Below, piece by piece: positions 61,227 through 64,000 of a DNA stretch of 64,000 bases. The position numbers were made by a program, and so were the translations under genes. The DNA comes from Limosilactobacillus mucosae DSM 13345. Its GTDB lineage: Bacteria > Bacillota > Bacilli > Lactobacillales > Lactobacillaceae. Location: assembly GCF_001436025.1 (NCBI RefSeq), contig NZ_AZEQ01000002.1, forward strand, positions 62,001 through 126,000. Direction: 5' to 3'. Every line of letters begins with the position of its first letter. Within the stretch, counting starts at the first letter, position 1. Below the pieces are notes generated by a model. It made no database searches. It saw only the letters and a program-made list of their open reading frames with translations, and had not been told where the DNA came from.

Positions 61227-61868
61227 ATGATTGTACTAGCAGGAACTATTGGTGCGGGAAAAACCAGTTTAACGCGGATGCTGGCTGATCATTTGGGCAG
61301 TCAGGCTTTCTATGAATCGGTTGATGACAATGAAATCCTGCCGCTGTTTTATCAAGATCCTAAGAAATACGGCTTTTTGCTGCAGATTTACTTTTTAAAT
61401 AAGCGCTTGGCCGAGATCAAGAATTCATTTGATAATGATCTGAACGTTTTAGACCGCTCAATTTTTGAAGATGCCCTGCTTTTTCGGCTGAATGCCGATT
61501 TGGGGCGAGCTACACAGACTGAAGCTGACATCTATTCCTCGCTTTTGGGCAATATGATGGAAGAATTGCCTCAGCAGGCACATACTAAAGCACCAAGTCT
61601 TTTGATCAGTATTCAGGTCTCATTTGAAACGATGCTGAAGCGAATCAAGAAACGCGGCCGTTCGTTTGAACAGATTGAAAATGACCCAAGTCTTTATGAA
61701 TACTATCGCGAATTAAATCAGCGCTATGTTGACTGGTATGCCAGCTATGATGAAAGTCCTAAAATGCTGATTGATGGAGACAAATATGATTTTGTCGAAG
61801 ATTCCCACGCAGCTGATCAGGTTTTGCAATTGGTTGATGATAAGTTGACGGAACTGAACCTAAAGTAG
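61227..61868 (+). CDS. Deoxynucleoside kinase
   Basis: A 213-aa deoxyadenosine/deoxyguanosine-type kinase. The P-loop is GTIGAGKTS near residues 6-14, the DRSIFED motif is near residue 80, and RxxKRGR occurs as KKRGRSFE in the lid. It phosphorylates salvaged deoxynucleosides. Lactobacilli often carry tandem dGK/dAK genes; only one copy is present here. AAAAGGGGAAAAGC precedes the ATG. Confidence 0.9.
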   Translation: MIVLAGTIGAGKTSLTRMLADHLGSQAFYESVDDNEILPLFYQDPKKYGFLLQIYFLNKRLAEIKNSFDNDLNVLDRSIFEDALLFRLNADLGRATQTEADIYSSLLGNMMEELPQQAHTKAPSLLISIQVSFETMLKRIKKRGRSFEQIENDPSLYEYYRELNQRYVDWYASYDESPKMLIDGDKYDFVEDSHAADQVLQLVDDKLTELNLK

Positions 61869-61876
61869 TTGAGTTC

Positions 61877-61905
61877 TTGACATAGTTTATTCAGATATGT
61901 ATAAT
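61877..61905 (+). promoter_or_regulatory. tRNA-Val/tRNA-Leu promoter
   Basis: TTGACA and TATAAT with a 17-bp spacer, 27 nt before tRNA-Val. Confidence 0.9.
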
Positions 61906-61932
61906 TAAACTGTTGATTTTCATATCTGATAC

Positions 61933-62005
61933 GGAGGATTAGCTCAGTTGGGAGAGCATCTGCCTTACAAGCAGAGGGTCACAGGTTCGAGCCCTGTATC
62001 CTCCA
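61933..62005 (+). tRNA. tRNA-Val(TAC)
   Basis: A 73-nt cloverleaf with acceptor arms GGAGGAT / ATCCTCC and discriminator A. The anticodon stem TCTGC/GCAGA encloses CTTACAA, anticodon TAC at 61966-61968. CCA is not encoded. Confidence 0.95.
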
Positions 62006-62023
62006 TTTTTTAATGCTTTACTT

Positions 62024-62105
62024 GCGGATGTGGCGGAATTGGCAGACGCGCAAGATTTAGGTTCTTGTATCTTATGATGTAAGGGTTCGAGTCCCTTCAT
62101 CCGCA
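62024..62105 (+). tRNA. tRNA-Leu(TAG)
   Basis: An 82-nt tRNA with a variable arm (TATCTTATGATGT region). Acceptor arms GCGGATG / CATCCGC. The anticodon stem CAAGA/TCTTG encloses TTTAGGT, anticodon TAG at 62058-62060. CCA is not encoded. Confidence 0.95.
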
Positions 62106-62113
62106 TTATTATT

Positions 62114-62149
62114 AAACGGCTGTCCTGAAGCAAGGTACAGTCGTTTTTT
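62114..62149 (+). terminator. tRNA operon terminator
   Basis: AAACGGCTGT / ACAGTCGTTT stem with T tail. Confidence 0.85.
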
Positions 62150-62219
62150 GATTTATTTTGCGTTTGATCGCTGATATAGTTGTTCTTAGAAGTTTTAATC
62201 GGGAAAGGAAGCCATAAAA

Positions 62220-63563
62220 ATGATCACGTTTGGTCGTTATCGCCTTTCATTCTCAAAAGCCTTGACGTTTGGGTTCTTGATCGTGATTGCAATCGGTACG
62301 CTGCTTTTAATGCTGCCGATTGCAATCAAGCCTGGCGAGGATCCATCATTTATGACGGCATTTTTTACCGCGACCAGTGCAACCTGCGTGACTGGACTGA
62401 CGCTGGTTGATACGGCGACTCACTGGTCTTTGTTTGGTCAGCTGGTAATTACGGCTTTGATTGAGATTGGCGGACTGGGTTTTATGACGTTTGCAATCAT
62501 GATGTTTTTGTTTGCGCGTCAAAAGATCAGGCTTTCAGCACGTCTGTTAGCCCAAGAATCATTGAACCTGCAGTCGCCAGCACAGATTACTATTGTCAAT
62601 CTAATCGTTGGTCTGTCACTGATCATTCAAGCTTTAGGCGCTTTGCTGCTGTGGCCTGATTTTGGCCGCCGGTTTGGTTTGATCAAGGGGCTATGGTACA
62701 GTATCTTTCACTCGATCTCAGCTTTTTGTAATGCCGGTTTTGATCTGTTTGGCAACAGTCTGGCGTCATTTGCCGATGATACTTATGTCTTGTTTATCAT
62801 AGCGGTTTTGATTATTGCTGGCTCATTTGGTTTTTTGGTTTGGCGTGATCTATTGCTTTATCGAAAAAAGCATCGGTTGTCGCTGCATACCTCACTGGCA
62901 CTGTCGACTGGCGCTATTATCCTGCTGTTATCATTGATGAGCTATCTTTTGACTGAAAATAATCTAGCTGTTCAGTTTCCACATATGTCAGTTGAGCATC
63001 GTTTCATCAATACTGTTTTTATGGCTATTACGCCACGGACAGCCGGGCTGACGACTTTTTCCTATCAAAATCTTTCACCGGCCGGCATCGCGGTAACGGT
63101 AATCTTGATGTTTATTGGGGGGACACCAGGATCAACGGCTGGTGGGATCAAAACGACTACGGTTGGGCTGTTGACGCTGCAGAGTATTGCCACTTTAAAA
63201 GGTCAGCGCGATACGGTTTTTGGCAGACGCCGCTTTAAAGAAGAAAATATTTTTCGGGCGCTGACGCTGGTTTTTGTTGCCTTTGCAATTCTTGCCGCGG
63301 CAATCCTGCTGTTGTGTCTGACACAGCATTTGCCAGCCAATTTTACTTTGGAAGATATTATTTTTGAAGTTATGGCTGCTTTTGGGACGACGGGTATCAG
63401 CATGGGGGTTACGCCGCATTTGAATCTGTTTGGCCAACTGATCATTATGGCATTGATGTTTATCGGTCGAGTTGGCATCTATACCGTAATGTTTACGGTT
63501 TTAAATGCTCATCCAAAGCAAAAGAACTATCGCTATCCGGAAGAAGGGGTTTTGATTGGCTAA
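62220..63563 (+). CDS. ktrB: KtrB/TrkH-family potassium channel subunit
   Basis: A 447-aa potassium translocating membrane protein. The four pore-loop glycine regions are TCVTGLT, FCNAGFD, TPRTAGLT and GTTGISMG. It forms a K+ uptake system with a cytosolic NAD/ATP-binding subunit, which is the overlapping downstream gene. GGAAAGGAAG precedes the ATG. No regulatory element was recognised in the leader (c-di-AMP riboswitch not seen). Confidence 0.92.
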   Translation: MITFGRYRLSFSKALTFGFLIVIAIGTLLLMLPIAIKPGEDPSFMTAFFTATSATCVTGLTLVDTATHWSLFGQLVITALIEIGGLGFMTFAIMMFLFARQKIRLSARLLAQESLNLQSPAQITIVNLIVGLSLIIQALGALLLWPDFGRRFGLIKGLWYSIFHSISAFCNAGFDLFGNSLASFADDTYVLFIIAVLIIAGSFGFLVWRDLLLYRKKHRLSLHTSLALSTGAIILLLSLMSYLLTENNLAVQFPHMSVEHRFINTVFMAITPRTAGLTTFSYQNLSPAGIAVTVILMFIGGTPGSTAGGIKTTTVGLLTLQSIATLKGQRDTVFGRRRFKEENIFRALTLVFVAFAILAAAILLLCLTQHLPANFTLEDIIFEVMAAFGTTGISMGVTPHLNLFGQLIIMALMFIGRVGIYTVMFTVLNAHPKQKNYRYPEEGVLIG

Positions 63564-64000
63564 TAAAAACAACTATGCAGTAATTGGTATCGGTCAGTTT
63601 GGCAGCTCGGTCTGTGAAACTTTAGCCGAGGCGCATCAAGATATTTTGGCCATTGATAAGAATGAAGATGTCGTCAATGAATATGCCAATATGGTAACGC
63701 GAGCAGTCATTGCCGATGCTCAAGATGAAGAAGCGATGCGCGAGCTAGATCTAGGGAGTTTTGACAATGTCTATATTTCGGTGGGTAATATTCAGGCCAG
63801 TATCATGGCAACCCTGATCGTTAAAGAGTTGGGCGCTAAAAACATTATCTGTAAGGCAGAAAACGAAAATCATGCCCGGGTGCTGGAAAAAATTGGGGCT
63901 GACTATGTCGTGCGTCCGGAACGTGACATGGCCAGACGAATGGTGTTTCATCAGTTGCATTTAAATATTGCCAACTATTTGATCTTGAATCATGAACTGA
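63556..64000 (+). CDS. ktrA: KtrA/TrkA-family regulatory subunit (3' end cut)
   Basis: The N-terminal part of a cytosolic RCK protein; the window ends at about residue 148. The Rossmann motif is AVIGIGQFGSSV near residues 8-19, with the Asp of the dinucleotide-binding strand in LAIDKNED. The frame begins with TTG at 63556, 6 nt after AAGGGG, and overlaps the ktrB stop by 8 nt. It gates KtrB in response to ATP/ADP, NAD or c-di-AMP. Confidence 0.88.
   Translation, partial: MANKNNYAVIGIGQFGSSVCETLAEAHQDILAIDKNEDVVNEYANMVTRAVIADAQDEEAMRELDLGSFDNVYISVGNIQASIMATLIVKELGAKNIICKAENENHARVLEKIGADYVVRPERDMARRMVFHQLHLNIANYLILNHEL

Overview
The window reads as ordinary chromosomal DNA of a low-to-mid GC Gram-positive of the Lactobacillaceae. 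This rests on strong AGGAGG-type ribosome sites, sigma-A promoters, CcpA-type cre sites, a sucrose PTS, a citrate lyase cluster, MprF, UppP, RNase J, DUF4811 and LuxS genes. Protein character and base composition suggest a heterofermentative group such as Limosilactobacillus, but the genus cannot be fixed from this window alone. No transposase, integrase, phage gene or CRISPR array was seen. The window cuts a DUF3427-type helicase at the left end and a KtrA-like potassium channel gene at the right end.

Region 1-12 kb: helicase C-terminus, an unknown protein, a PPK2-type polyphosphate kinase followed by an unknown protein, a TVP38/DedA-like membrane protein, a DUF2252 protein, and a sucrose locus. 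In the sucrose locus, scrB (minus strand) and scrA (plus strand) are separated by a GNAT gene and a zinc alcohol dehydrogenase, but carry related AAAGCGCT operators just after their promoters. Between scrA and the next gene lies about 0.9 kb of non-coding DNA holding a dense GTAGGTAA repeat cluster.

Region 12.8-28 kb is the metabolic core. It holds a cyclophilin, fumC-frd (fumarase and soluble fumarate reductase), an LDH-family enzyme with the malate dehydrogenase residue, a DASS citrate/dicarboxylate carrier, a CitI regulator, citM-citC-citD-citE-citF, citG and a LysR regulator. Together these encode citrate uptake, cleavage to acetate and oxaloacetate, and two ways to use oxaloacetate: decarboxylation to pyruvate (CitM), or reduction through malate and fumarate to succinate, which re-oxidises NADH. 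citX is not found.

Region 28-49 kb: a fused ThrE-type exporter, a family-4-like uracil-DNA glycosylase without iron-sulfur cysteines, an esterase, a DJ-1/PfpI protein, an isoleucine 2-epimerase-like enzyme with its amino acid permease, mprF, tRNA-Asp, an RluA-family pseudouridine synthase, luxS, a MerR-controlled DHA2 drug exporter with DUF4811, RNase J, a CPBP protease, uppP, and a multicopper oxidase.

Region 49-64 kb: a universal stress protein, two tandem VIT-type metal transporters, a glycerophosphodiesterase, a CDF metal exporter divergent from a DtxR/MntR-family regulator, a split ThrE pair, a PAP2 phosphatase, an esterase, a GNAT enzyme, two tandem lysine-type permeases with a lysine riboswitch in front of the second only, a deoxynucleoside kinase, tRNA-Val, tRNA-Leu, and the ktrB-ktrA potassium system.
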